8,116 nucleotides of DNA from NCBI GenBank assembly GCA_035761805.1, contig DASTQL010000162.1, forward strand, positions 1 to 8,116, given 5' to 3'. Position numbers and translations under genes: made by a program. This document shows, in pieces, positions 1 to 5,583 of this stretch (position 1 is the stretch's first letter; each line of letters opens with the position of its first letter). This stretch comes from DASTQL01 sp035761805. Its GTDB lineage: Bacteria > Actinomycetota > Actinomycetes > Jiangellales > Jiangellaceae. The notes beneath the pieces are model-generated. The model had not been told where the DNA came from, searched no databases, and was given only the letters and a program-made list of their open reading frames with translations.

Positions 1-371
1 AAGGCCAGCTCGGCGCCCAGGCCCTGCCACACGCCGGACATGAAGACCGACAGCCCCCAGACGGAGCCGAAGAACATCGACACCGTCGCCGCGACCACCT
101 CGGTGTAGAGGGCTGCGCCGGGCTTGCGGATCACCAGTCCGCCCACGACCGCCGGCAGCAGCCAGACGCCGGCGACCAGGGGCCCGAACGGCGAGCCGGA
201 CAGGGGTGCGCTGATCGTCGGGTAGACGAAGTTGTTCCACGCGGCGAAGAGCACGCCGAACGCCACGGCCATGACCGATGCGACGACGATGTCCACCGTG
301 CGCCAGCGCCGGGGCGGCGTCGCCGTGGCGAAAGCAGGGCTCCCGCTTCCGTGCTGTGCTGCCTTGCTCAT
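1..371 (-). CDS. ykoE: YkoE-type ECF transporter S component (thiamine/HMP uptake), partial
   Basis: This is the 5' part of a gene that runs off the left edge, with 123 codons visible. The product should be the membrane substrate-binding (S) component of an energy-coupling factor transporter for thiamine or its hydroxymethylpyrimidine (HMP) moiety. After a basic N-terminus (PPRRWRTVDIVV, about residues 19-30) come hydrophobic segments at about 27-50, 65-82 and 90-115. They carry family-typical motifs: FGVLFAAWN (38-46), GVWLLPAVVGGLVIRKPGAAL (68-88) and GLGAEL near the edge. The ATG at 369-371 is chosen because AGGAGG (378-383) lies six bases upstream. A TPP riboswitch precedes the gene on the same strand, which independently supports a thiamine role. 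The ATPase and T components (ykoD, ykoC) would be expected beyond the left edge but cannot be seen. The family call is recognised from sequence pattern. The exact substrate, thiamine or HMP, is inference. Confidence 0.9.
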   Translation of the reverse strand, partial: MSKAAQHGSGSPAFATATPPRRWRTVDIVVASVMAVAFGVLFAAWNNFVYPTISAPLSGSPFGPLVAGVWLLPAVVGGLVIRKPGAALYTEVVAATVSMFFGSVWGLSVFMSGVWQGLGAELA

Positions 372-377
372 CTGCGT

Positions 378-403
378 CCTCCTGTCGCTGGTCGACGAGG
401 AGG
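378..403 (-). promoter_or_regulatory. RBS-sequestering hairpin in the ykoE leader
   Basis: On the minus strand CCUCCU (403-398) and then GUCG (396-393) can pair with CGAC (387-384) and AGGAGG (383-378). This leaves a five-base loop (CCAGC/ACCAG region, 388-392) and one bulged C at 397. The 3' strand is exactly the Shine-Dalgarno of the YkoE gene, six bases before its ATG. Ten base pairs masking an RBS downstream of a TPP aptamer fit an expression platform acting on translation initiation. The pairing is read directly from sequence. The regulatory role is inferred from how TPP riboswitches commonly work. Confidence 0.65.
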
Positions 404-462
404 CATGCGCGCCCAGCCCGCAAGCCCCGTACGCCGGGACTACGGCACCCCGGACGACGGAC

Positions 463-493
463 GGCGCGACCACGGAGGAACCGTGGACGCGCC
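463..493 (-). other. Strong leader hairpin between TPP aptamer and ykoE
   Basis: The minus-strand RNA reads GGCGCG-U-CCACGG, loop UUCCU, CCGUGG-U-CGCGCC. This gives 12 base pairs interrupted by one symmetric U·U mismatch. It starts 18 bases after the aptamer's closing helix. No U-tract follows, so it is not a textbook intrinsic terminator, though actinobacterial terminators often lack U-tracts. Its loop and first 3'-stem bases spell CCUCC, which could compete for the SD at 378-383. It may be a terminator, part of the expression platform or a leader-stabilising element. The sequence does not decide between these. Confidence 0.5.
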
Positions 494-510
494 GCAGGGC
501 TGACGGACTC

Positions 511-596
511 CGACTCCCTTCGCCGGCATGACCCGGATCAGGTTCGAGGGTCTGCGGGGTGTCCCGCACTCTCAGCGCTGCTGCGCTCCCCTGTCG
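511..596 (-). ncRNA. TPP riboswitch (THI element) aptamer
   Basis: The minus strand carries the conserved TPP aptamer elements in order. P1 is CGAC (596-593) with GTCG (514-511). P2 is AGCGC/GCGCT (587-574), overlapping the conserved CUGAGA (575-570). P3 is GCGGG/CCCGC (567-554). GAACCUGAUCCGG (about 544-532) and AUGCCGGCGAAGGGA (529-515) complete the pyrophosphate-sensing half. The element lies 139 bases upstream of a YkoE-type thiamine/HMP transporter gene on the same strand, a classic target. Binding of thiamine pyrophosphate should reduce expression of that gene. The 5' two-thirds of the aptamer (596-538) is also the last coding stretch and the stop codon of the upstream DUF1003 gene. Confidence 0.95.
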
Positions 597-1089
597 TGTT
601 CAGTTGTGCTGTAGACACTAGCACCGGCCGGGGGCCGAGCTCCTCGGCGAGCTCCCGCAGCTCGGACCTGAGGAAGTCGCGGGTGGCCACCTCGCCCACC
701 GCGATGCGCAGCGACGCCACCTCGCGGGCGAGGAACTCCATGTCGGCCCGGGCCCGGGCGTTCACCTCCCGGTCCTGCTCGAGGTTCACCCGGTCGCGGT
801 CGTCCTGGCGGTTCTGGGCGAGCAGGATCAGCGGCGCCGCGTACGAGGCCTGCAGGGAGAGCATCAGGGTGAGGAAGATGAAGGGATAGCTGTCCCAGCG
901 CAGCGCCTGCGGGCCCAGGGTGTTCCACGAGAGCCAGACGATGATGAACACCGTCATGTAGACGAGGAACCGGCCCGTGCCGAGGAACCGGGCGATCCTC
1001 TCGCTGAGGTTGCCGAACGCCTCCGCGTCGACCGACGGCGCCCGCAGCGTCCGCAGGTCGCGCGGCTGGTCGAGCCTGCTACGCACCAT
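538..1089 (-). CDS. DUF1003 membrane protein
   Basis: This 183-residue protein matches the DUF1003 family, small bacterial membrane proteins of unknown function. Two hydrophobic segments are visible at about 41-58 and 68-92, joined by the family-typical stretch WNTLGPQALRWDSYPFIFL (55-73). After them come SYAAPLILLAQNRQDDRDR (82-100), charged helix-rich residues (100-150) and a short tail. The ATG lies 11 bp inside the preceding MgtE-like gene, with AAGGGG about eight bases upstream, so the two genes are probably co-transcribed and translationally coupled. From memory, a similar neighbour pair exists in Mycobacterium (Rv1232c/Rv1231c), suggesting a conserved partnership. The last 19 residues (165-183, ending AGHPADPRT) are encoded by the TPP riboswitch aptamer and look like low-constraint extension sequence. 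No enzymatic residues are recognised. A role linked to ion or envelope homeostasis would be a guess. Confidence 0.88.
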   Translation of the reverse strand: MVRSRLDQPRDLRTLRAPSVDAEAFGNLSERIARFLGTGRFLVYMTVFIIVWLSWNTLGPQALRWDSYPFIFLTLMLSLQASYAAPLILLAQNRQDDRDRVNLEQDREVNARARADMEFLAREVASLRIAVGEVATRDFLRSELRELAEELGPRPVLVSTAQLNTTGERSSAESAGHPADPRT

Positions 1090-2341
1090 CCAGTACCCCT
1101 TGCCGCGCCGGCCGGCGCCTCCAGTCGTCCCCGAGCAGGTGGTCGAGCACGTCGTCGACGGTCACCGCCCCGAGCAGGTGCCCGGCCTCGTCCACCACCG
1201 GGCAGCCCACGAGGTTGTACGTCGCCATGTAGCGGCTCACCTGTTCCAGCGTCGCGTCCGGGGGGAGGGCCCCCAGGTCGGAGTCGACGACCCCGGAGAC
1301 CAGGGCGGAGGGCGCCTCGCGGAGCAGCCGCTGCAAGTGGGCCACGCCGAGGAAGCGACCGGTAGGCGTCTCGGTCGGTGGTCGGCACACGTAGACCATG
1401 GCGGCCAGCGACGGGGTGAGGTCCGGGTTGCGAACGTGGGCCAGGGCCTCCGCCACGGTGGCGTCCGGGGCCAGCACCACCGGCTCGCTGGTCATCAGCC
1501 CACCCGCGGTGTTCTCCTCGTACGTGAGCAGGCGGCGGACCGGGTCGGCCTCCTCGGGCTCCATCAGCGACAGCAGGTTCTCGGCCTGATCGGGCGGCAG
1601 CTCGGCCAGCAGGTCCGCGGCGTCGTCCGGGTCCATGGCCTCGAGCACGTCGGCCGCCCGCTCCCGGTCGAGGCGACCGAGCAGCTCCTTCTGGTCCGAC
1701 GTGTCGAGCTCCTCGACCACATCGGCCAGCCGCTCGTCGTCCAGGGCCATGGCGACCTCGACGCGGCGCTTGGGTGACAGCTCCCGGAGGACGCCGGCCA
1801 GGTCGGCCGGGCGCAGCTTGTCGAAGGCCGCGAGGAGGTTGGCCGCCCCCTGCCCCTCCTCGACGAGGGCGAGGCCGCTGACCTCGTCCCACGCGTAGAC
1901 GGCCTGCTCGCCGCGGCGGCCGAAGCGCTTGGCGCGCTTCTGCGCTGCGACCTTCGTCACCTCCCAGTCCCGCACGCGGGTCTGCTCGATGGCGACGTCG
2001 AACACCGTCACCTCCTCGCCCGTCGCGATGACCGTGACCCGACGGTCCAGCAGCTCACCGAGCACGAGCACCTCCCCCTGCCGCTGCTCGAACCGGCGCA
2101 TGTTGACCAGCCCGGTGGTGATCACCTGGCCGGCGTCGATGCTGGTCACGCGGGTGATGGGGACGAAGATGCGCCGTCGCACCGGGACCTCCAGGACCAG
2201 TCCCAGCACCCGGGGAGGCTTCGGGTCCAGGCGGAGGGTGACGATCACGTCGTGCACCTTGCCCACCTGGTCGCCGTTGGGGTCGAAGACGGCGGTGCCC
2301 GCCAGCCGGGCCACGTACACCCGTGTCGGGGTCCCGGTCAT
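1079..2341 (-). CDS. PRC-barrel, MgtE_N and CBS-domain protein without membrane channel
   Basis: This 420-residue soluble protein has a PRC-barrel-like N-terminus (about 5-80, with AVFDPNGDQVGKVHDVIV) and a linker (85-165). An MgtE intracellular N-domain follows (about 168-275), with helical repeats such as DERLADVVEELD, RAADVLEAMDPDDAADLLAELP and ENLLSLMEPEEA. Two CBS domains come next (281-342 starting at GLMTSEPVVL, and about 348-405 with NLVGCPVVDEAGHLLGAV). In true MgtE magnesium channels a five-helix membrane domain follows the CBS pair. Here the protein stops 15 residues after the second CBS domain, so it cannot be a channel itself. It probably senses Mg2+ or nucleotides and may regulate a partner, plausibly the overlapping DUF1003 protein. 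The ATG at 2339-2341 has no Shine-Dalgarno. TAACCT six bases upstream suggests a leaderless transcript. Domain calls are firm; the function is inference. Confidence 0.88.
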   Translation of the reverse strand: MTGTPTRVYVARLAGTAVFDPNGDQVGKVHDVIVTLRLDPKPPRVLGLVLEVPVRRRIFVPITRVTSIDAGQVITTGLVNMRRFEQRQGEVLVLGELLDRRVTVIATGEEVTVFDVAIEQTRVRDWEVTKVAAQKRAKRFGRRGEQAVYAWDEVSGLALVEEGQGAANLLAAFDKLRPADLAGVLRELSPKRRVEVAMALDDERLADVVEELDTSDQKELLGRLDRERAADVLEAMDPDDAADLLAELPPDQAENLLSLMEPEEADPVRRLLTYEENTAGGLMTSEPVVLAPDATVAEALAHVRNPDLTPSLAAMVYVCRPPTETPTGRFLGVAHLQRLLREAPSALVSGVVDSDLGALPPDATLEQVSRYMATYNLVGCPVVDEAGHLLGAVTVDDVLDHLLGDDWRRRPARQGVLDGA

Positions 2342-2347
2342 GCGCGC

Positions 2348-2353
2348 AGGTTA
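2348..2353 (-). promoter_or_regulatory. Candidate -10 element for a leaderless mgtE-like transcript
   Basis: On the minus strand TAACCT matches the actinobacterial TANNNT -10 consensus. It sits exactly six bases before the ATG at 2341, the spacing at which transcription would begin on the A or G of the start codon. No AG-rich ribosome binding site is present upstream. No convincing -35 was found. Confidence 0.4.
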
Positions 2354-2380
2354 CCCGGGGACTACCGCTGGGTAGACTCC
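2351..2380 (+). promoter_or_regulatory. Candidate promoter and inverted repeat for the lipoprotein gene
   Basis: TTACCC (2351-2356) and TAGACT (2373-2378) are separated by 16 bases and resemble a -35/-10 pair reading toward the lipoprotein gene at 2428. The spacer and -10 hold an imperfect inverted repeat: CTACC (2362-2366), GCTG, GGTAG (2371-2375). Its flanking arms reach 2357 and 2380. The repeat lies in the only gap between two divergent genes and overlaps both putative promoters, so it could be a shared operator. Short motifs like these arise by chance, hence the low confidence. Confidence 0.35.
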
Positions 2381-2427
2381 TCCGCTGCGCCTGCCCGTCC
2401 CCGATCCCCTGCCGAGGACCCGCACCG

Positions 2428-3174
2428 ATGCACGCCCTGGCTGTCACCTGCCGCCGTCGCCCCCTCGTGGCGGTGGCCGTCGTCTGCGGCCTGCTGGCGG
2501 TGGGCGGCTGCGGAGGTGACAGCGCCGAGTCCGCGGCCTCCGAGTCGGCCGCGCCGGACTCCCCGACGCCGACGGCCGAGAACGGCATCGACCAGCTCTC
2601 TCCCGGGCTGGCCGTCGCGGCCGTCCGCCGCGCGATGACGGAGGCCGGGAGCTACCGGGTGTCGGGCACCACGATGGCGGGCGGGGCGATCGACATCGCC
2701 TTCGTCGTGGGGCAGGGCTCGACCGGGACGGTGGATCTCGGGGCGCCGGTGGACCTGGTCTCCACCGACGGTCGCGTCTACATCACCGGGGACGAGCAGT
2801 TCCTCGCGGAGAAGGTCGGCGGCACCGACTCGGCGATGATCGCCGGCAAGTGGATCCTCCTCCCCGAGGACTCGACCTCCGGCTTCGCGATCTTCGTCGA
2901 CGGACAGCGCTTCGCCGCGACGCTCTTCGGTGACCAGGGAGTGGCCACCATGACGCCGCTCACCGACGTCGAGGGTGTGCCCGCCGTGGGCCTGGTGTTC
3001 CCCGAGACCGGCGGGACCTTGTGGGTGGCGGCCGAGGGTCCGGAGCGGCCCCTGCGCTTCGAGGAGAAGGGCGCCAGCGGTGGTCAGGGCGTGCTCCTCT
3101 TCGGCGACTACGGGGCCGAGGTCGCGCTCGCCGCACCGCCGGAGGACCAGGTCGTCTCCCCCGAGGCCGGCTGA
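2428..3174 (+). CDS. LppX/LprG-like lipoprotein
   Basis: This 248-residue exported lipoprotein starts with a basic segment (RRR, 9-11), then a hydrophobic stretch (12-26) and the lipobox AVGGC with the modifiable Cys at 28. A Ser/Ala/Pro-rich flexible linker follows (31-52). The mature part has a helix (60-72), then mostly beta strands: SYRVSGTT, IDIAFVV, DLVSTDGRVYI, GKWILLP, GVPAVGLVFP and GTLWVAAEGPERPLRFEEKG. This order resembles LppX/LprAFG lipoproteins, whose half-barrel fold carries acylated lipids across the periplasm of mycobacteria. The family assignment is by pattern, without alignment. The ATG at 2428 is preferred over an upstream in-frame ATG at 2323 because it follows GAGGA (2414-2418) at nine bases and directly begins the signal peptide. 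The gene is transcribed divergently from the MgtE-like gene and appears monocistronic. Confidence 0.75.
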   Translation: MHALAVTCRRRPLVAVAVVCGLLAVGGCGGDSAESAASESAAPDSPTPTAENGIDQLSPGLAVAAVRRAMTEAGSYRVSGTTMAGGAIDIAFVVGQGSTGTVDLGAPVDLVSTDGRVYITGDEQFLAEKVGGTDSAMIAGKWILLPEDSTSGFAIFVDGQRFAATLFGDQGVATMTPLTDVEGVPAVGLVFPETGGTLWVAAEGPERPLRFEEKGASGGQGVLLFGDYGAEVALAAPPEDQVVSPEAG

Positions 3175-3385
3175 GCCGGACGACACCGCCGGACGGCGCG
3201 GCCGCACGGTGACCCGGCGGGTTCGGTCCCGAGGTGGCGGCATCGTCCCGCCAGCGCGGAAATCACCCGTCTCGGTCTGGTCGCTCCGCCCTCCGGGGCG
3301 TAACGTCAGGTCATGCGGGCTTCCCCCCGCCCTCCCCGTGGTCGACCCTGGGCAGCCGGTCGGCCGAGTGCCCGGGCCCCCCCGA

Positions 3386-3401
3386 CGAGTGCATGCACTC
3401 G
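3386..3401. repeat. 16-bp perfect palindrome CGAGTGCATGCACTCG
   Basis: The sequence equals its own reverse complement over 16 bases. Flanking CCCC (3380-3383) and GGGG (3402-3405) could lengthen the stem if the GA at 3384-3385 bulges. It lies 51 bases before the GTG of the secreted-protein gene and downstream of a possible -10 at 3301. It could bind a dimeric regulator, or form a leader hairpin in RNA. No specific regulator is recognised. Confidence 0.6.
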
Positions 3402-3435
3402 GGGGAGCGGCAGCACATCAACCCCGTAGTGGACC

Positions 3436-3444
3436 AGGAGGGGG
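3436..3444 (+). promoter_or_regulatory. Ribosome binding site deciding the GTG start at 3453
   Basis: AGGAGGGGG ends eight bases before GTG (3453-3455). It is a near-perfect Shine-Dalgarno that selects this GTG over upstream in-frame starts, and the encoded protein then begins directly with a signal peptide. Confidence 0.8.
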
Positions 3445-3452
3445 AAAGACCT

Positions 3453-3935
3453 GTGAAGAGAATCCTTGCTATCGGCGTCATCGCCGTCATCGTGGCTCTC
3501 GGTTTCCCGAGCGCCGCCTTCGCCCAGAGCGGCCACTTCCTCACCGGCGGCGGCAACGCTGCGACCTGTACCGACATCGGGACGCAGGTGACATGCTCGG
3601 GCAAGGTTGCCGGTCTCGGCGGCACCACATTCGAGATCACGATCGAGGCAGACGGCATCGCGTCGGTCGAGTGCACCAACCCCGGCGGGAACGTGGCACC
3701 CGGCCAGGACACCGCGGTCACGGTGGAAGGCTCCACCGACCCGCAGCCCACGCCGCGGAACGGTCAGTCCCGGTTCACCGTGACAACGGACGACCCGGAG
3801 CCGCTGCCGCCGACACCCACGTGCCCCAACAACCAGTGGACGGCGAACATCGTCGACGTCACCTTCACGACCGCGACGCTCAGCCTGTTCGAGGACGATG
3901 TGCTGAGCGACCAGATCGTGGTCCCCGTCTCGTGA
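3453..3935 (+). CDS. Small secreted four-cysteine protein of unknown function
   Basis: This is a 160-residue protein I cannot assign to a named family. It has a clear Sec signal peptide: MKR, a hydrophobic core (about 4-20), then SAAFA with cleavage expected after residue 24, leaving Gln25. The mature domain is about 136 residues, beta-rich and Thr/Gly/Asp-rich. It has exactly four cysteines (39, 48, 74, 124), which could form two disulfides outside the cell. Segments such as TTFEITIEADGIASVECTNPGG and TANIVDVTFTTATLSLFEDD suggest an immunoglobulin-like or jelly-roll sandwich, but that is only impression. A Pro-rich linker (TDDPEPLPPTPTCP) sits at 112-125. No lipobox, anchor or sorting signal is seen, so release into the medium or the cell wall space is likely. 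The gene is monocistronic, bounded by a palindrome upstream and a hairpin downstream. Confidence 0.8.
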   Translation: MKRILAIGVIAVIVALGFPSAAFAQSGHFLTGGGNAATCTDIGTQVTCSGKVAGLGGTTFEITIEADGIASVECTNPGGNVAPGQDTAVTVEGSTDPQPTPRNGQSRFTVTTDDPEPLPPTPTCPNNQWTANIVDVTFTTATLSLFEDDVLSDQIVVPVS

Positions 3936-4017
3936 CCCTGACGGGCAACCGTCGGCACGGGACCTGACCTCCTCGCGGCCTGCAGCACCTACACCGTCGC
4001 GGCTGCCCACGTACCGA

Positions 4018-4049
4018 ACGACCCTGGCGGTCCCGGCCGCCAGGGTCGT
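4018..4049 (+). terminator. Hairpin terminator after the secreted-protein gene
   Basis: ACGACCCTGGCGG (4018-4030) and CCGCCAGGGTCGT (4037-4049) form a perfect 13-bp stem around the six-base loop TCCCGG, 83 bases after the stop at 3935. There is no U-tract (GGTGCG follows), as is usual for strong actinobacterial terminators. The structure is symmetrical and could also act on the minus strand, but no gene converges on it. Confidence 0.7.
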
Positions 4050-4129
4050 GGTGCGCGTGCGGCCGGTTCGCCCACGTCCGGGCCGGCCGGGGTGGTGGGT
4101 CGCCCCAGCCCGGCCGGACCCGCCTGTGG

Positions 4130-4145
4130 CACGCTGAGCAGCGTG
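4130..4145 (+). promoter_or_regulatory. Inverted repeat over the GTG start, with possible -10
   Basis: CACGCT (4130-4135), GAGC, AGCGTG (4140-4145) is a perfect 6-bp inverted repeat whose right arm contains the GTG start. CACGCT preceded by TGTGG may itself be a degenerate -10, seven bases before the GTG, consistent with a leaderless start. No Shine-Dalgarno precedes the GTG. The two readings are not exclusive. Confidence 0.35.
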
Positions 4146-4670
4146 GGCGATCCCCCGAAGGAGGACCTGGGAGCGCTGGTCGAGGAGGCCACCAAGCGGT
4201 CCGGCCTGGTCTGGCTCGACTACGCCGGTGCCGGCCGGTCACGGCCCGTGTGGCACGTCTGGCACGAGAGAGCCGCCTACGTGGTCTCGGACGGCCCTGA
4301 GCAGCCCCTGCCGGGGATCGAGCGGGCCGACCGGGTACGGGTCACGGTGCGGGCCAAGGACACCCGCGCCCGGCTCGTCACCTGGGTGGCGGAGGCGGCG
4401 ACGGTCGCGCACGGCAGCGCCGAGTGGGCCGCGGCGGCCGAGGCCCTGCGTGGCCAGCGGCTCAACGCCTCGCCGGCGGATGGGCTGGTGCTCGTCTGGG
4501 GAGCCGACTCCACGATCACGAGGCTGCGCCCGACGGGCGAGGTCCTCGAGCACCCTGGTGCGCGGCCCACCGACTCCCTGGCGGCCCCGCCCGCGGACAC
4601 CCGGGCCATCACGCGCGGACGCCTGCCGTGGGTGGCGCACCGCCGTCAGAGCCGCGCGCCCGACCTGTGA
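4143..4670 (+). CDS. Conserved actinobacterial hypothetical protein, possibly split-barrel-like
   Basis: This 175-residue soluble protein resembles a type often annotated only as hypothetical in actinobacteria. Notable segments are EDLGALVEEATKRSGLVWLDY (7-27), RPVWHVWHERAAYVVSDGPEQPLPGI (34-59), VRVTVRAKDTRARLVTWVAEA (65-85) and an RLNAS element (106-110). Alternating strands with a WHVW...YVVSDG..Q motif are reminiscent of the FMN-binding split barrel of pyridoxamine-phosphate-oxidase-like proteins, but no cofactor site can be proven. The GTG at 4143 is chosen because the protein similarity impression begins there (GDPPKEDLGALVEEA). In-frame starts further upstream (from 4092) would add Pro/Gly-rich residues. 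It overlaps the EamA transporter gene by four bases (GTGA), indicating one operon. No signal peptide or membrane segment is present. Confidence 0.72.
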   Translation: MGDPPKEDLGALVEEATKRSGLVWLDYAGAGRSRPVWHVWHERAAYVVSDGPEQPLPGIERADRVRVTVRAKDTRARLVTWVAEAATVAHGSAEWAAAAEALRGQRLNASPADGLVLVWGADSTITRLRPTGEVLEHPGARPTDSLAAPPADTRAITRGRLPWVAHRRQSRAPDL

Positions 4671-5581
4671 CGCCGGGCCCGTCCCGGCTGGTCGTCCGCC
4701 CGGGGCCTGCCGACCTCGCCCTGCTGACCGTGGCCGTCCTCGGCGTCTCCGCGTCGGCCCCGATCATCGTCGCAGCGTCGGCACCGGGCCTGGCGATCGC
4801 GTTGTGGCGCAACGTCATGGGATCTGCCGTCCTGCTGCCGCTCTCGGTCCTGAGAGCGCCGGGCGAGATCGCGGGGCTGAGCCGGCGGGAGCGCAGGCTC
4901 GTGGTCGTGGCCGGTCTCGCCCTGGCGGCACACTTCGGGACCTGGGTCCCGTCCGTGACGCTCACCACCGTGGCGTCGGCCGTCGCCCTGGGCACGACCG
5001 CGCCCGTGTGGAACGCCCTGATCGCGAGGGCGCAGGGCCACGCGGTCCCGCGGCGGGCCTGGGCCGGCATCGCGGTGTCCCTGGTGGGGGTGCTGCTCCT
5101 CACCGGGGTGGACGTCGCGGTCTCGCGCGAGGCACTCGCGGGTGACCTGCTCGCCCTTGCCGGGGGCTTCTTCGGCGCCGTCTACGTCGCGCTCGGGGGA
5201 GAAGTCCGCCGGACCGTCTCCACCAGCACGTACTCGGCGCTGTGCTACAGCACCTGCTCGGTGGTCCTGCTCCCGGTCTGCCTCGTCGCAGGCGTTGCCC
5301 TGGGCGGCTACGACGGGCGCACGTGGCTGCTGCTCGTCGCCCTGACGATCACGGCGCAGCTGCTCGGGCACACGCTCTTCAACGCCGTGGTCGGGCGGGT
5401 CGGCCCGCTCGTCGTGGCCCTCGCCGTGCTGCTCGAGGTGCCCGGCGCTGCCGTGCTCGCCGCCGTCTGGCTCGGCCAGGTGCCTCCCCTGGCGGCGCTC
5501 CCGGCCGCCCTGCTCGTCCTGCTCGGCGTCGCCATGGTCGTCACCACCGCGGCCCCGGAGGCCGCGGAACCGGCCGCGTGA
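4667..5581 (+). CDS. EamA-family (DMT superfamily) transporter
   Basis: This 304-residue integral membrane protein has about ten hydrophobic helices in two EamA halves (about 18-147 and 158-294), the usual size and layout of drug/metabolite transporters. Recognisable features are the short loop LWRNVMGSAVLLPL after helix 2, GTTAPVWNALIA in the first half's conserved region, and GHTLFNAVVGRVGPLVVAL...LEVPGAAVLAAVWLGQ in the second half, near the C-terminal helices. Members export amino acids, metabolites or drugs; the substrate cannot be read here. The GTG at 4667 overlaps the upstream TGA in GTGA, implying translational coupling. Longer upstream in-frame starts (from 4424) would add non-hydrophobic sequence lying inside the preceding gene and are rejected. 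No good Shine-Dalgarno precedes the GTG, as expected for reinitiation. A very large inverted repeat begins two bases after the stop and likely ends the transcript. Confidence 0.88.
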   Translation: MTPGPSRLVVRPGPADLALLTVAVLGVSASAPIIVAASAPGLAIALWRNVMGSAVLLPLSVLRAPGEIAGLSRRERRLVVVAGLALAAHFGTWVPSVTLTTVASAVALGTTAPVWNALIARAQGHAVPRRAWAGIAVSLVGVLLLTGVDVAVSREALAGDLLALAGGFFGAVYVALGGEVRRTVSTSTYSALCYSTCSVVLLPVCLVAGVALGGYDGRTWLLLVALTITAQLLGHTLFNAVVGRVGPLVVALAVLLEVPGAAVLAAVWLGQVPPLAALPAALLVLLGVAMVVTTAAPEAAEPAA

Positions 5582-5583
5582 GC

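Larger units (their letters stand above)
3175..3452 (+). other. Intergenic region with palindrome, before secreted-protein gene
   Basis: No gene is supported here. The stretch holds a short inverted repeat over the lipoprotein stop (CCGGC-TGA-GCCGG, 3167-3179), a weak -10-like TAACGT (3301-3306), the palindrome at 3386-3401 and the strong RBS of the next gene. The composition is as GC-rich as its surroundings, with C-runs around 3377-3383. Confidence 0.5.

Noticed and set aside
232..889. Plus-strand frames over the ykoE leader and TPP aptamer
   Set aside because: They run antisense to a recognised riboswitch and to DUF1003/YkoE coding sequence, and have Arg/Ser-rich shadow composition.
2323..2427. 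N-terminal extension of the lipoprotein from an upstream ATG
   Set aside because: It would place 35 residues before the signal peptide and overlap the divergent gene. The ATG at 2428 has a better RBS and begins the signal sequence.
3167..3179. Small inverted repeat over the lipoprotein stop as a terminator
   Set aside because: It has only five base pairs with a three-base loop and no U-tract, which is too weak in such GC-rich DNA.
3306..4010. Minus-strand open frame opposite the secreted protein
   Set aside because: It has no RBS and biased Arg/Gly/Asp composition. The plus strand has a strong SD, a signal peptide and a terminator.
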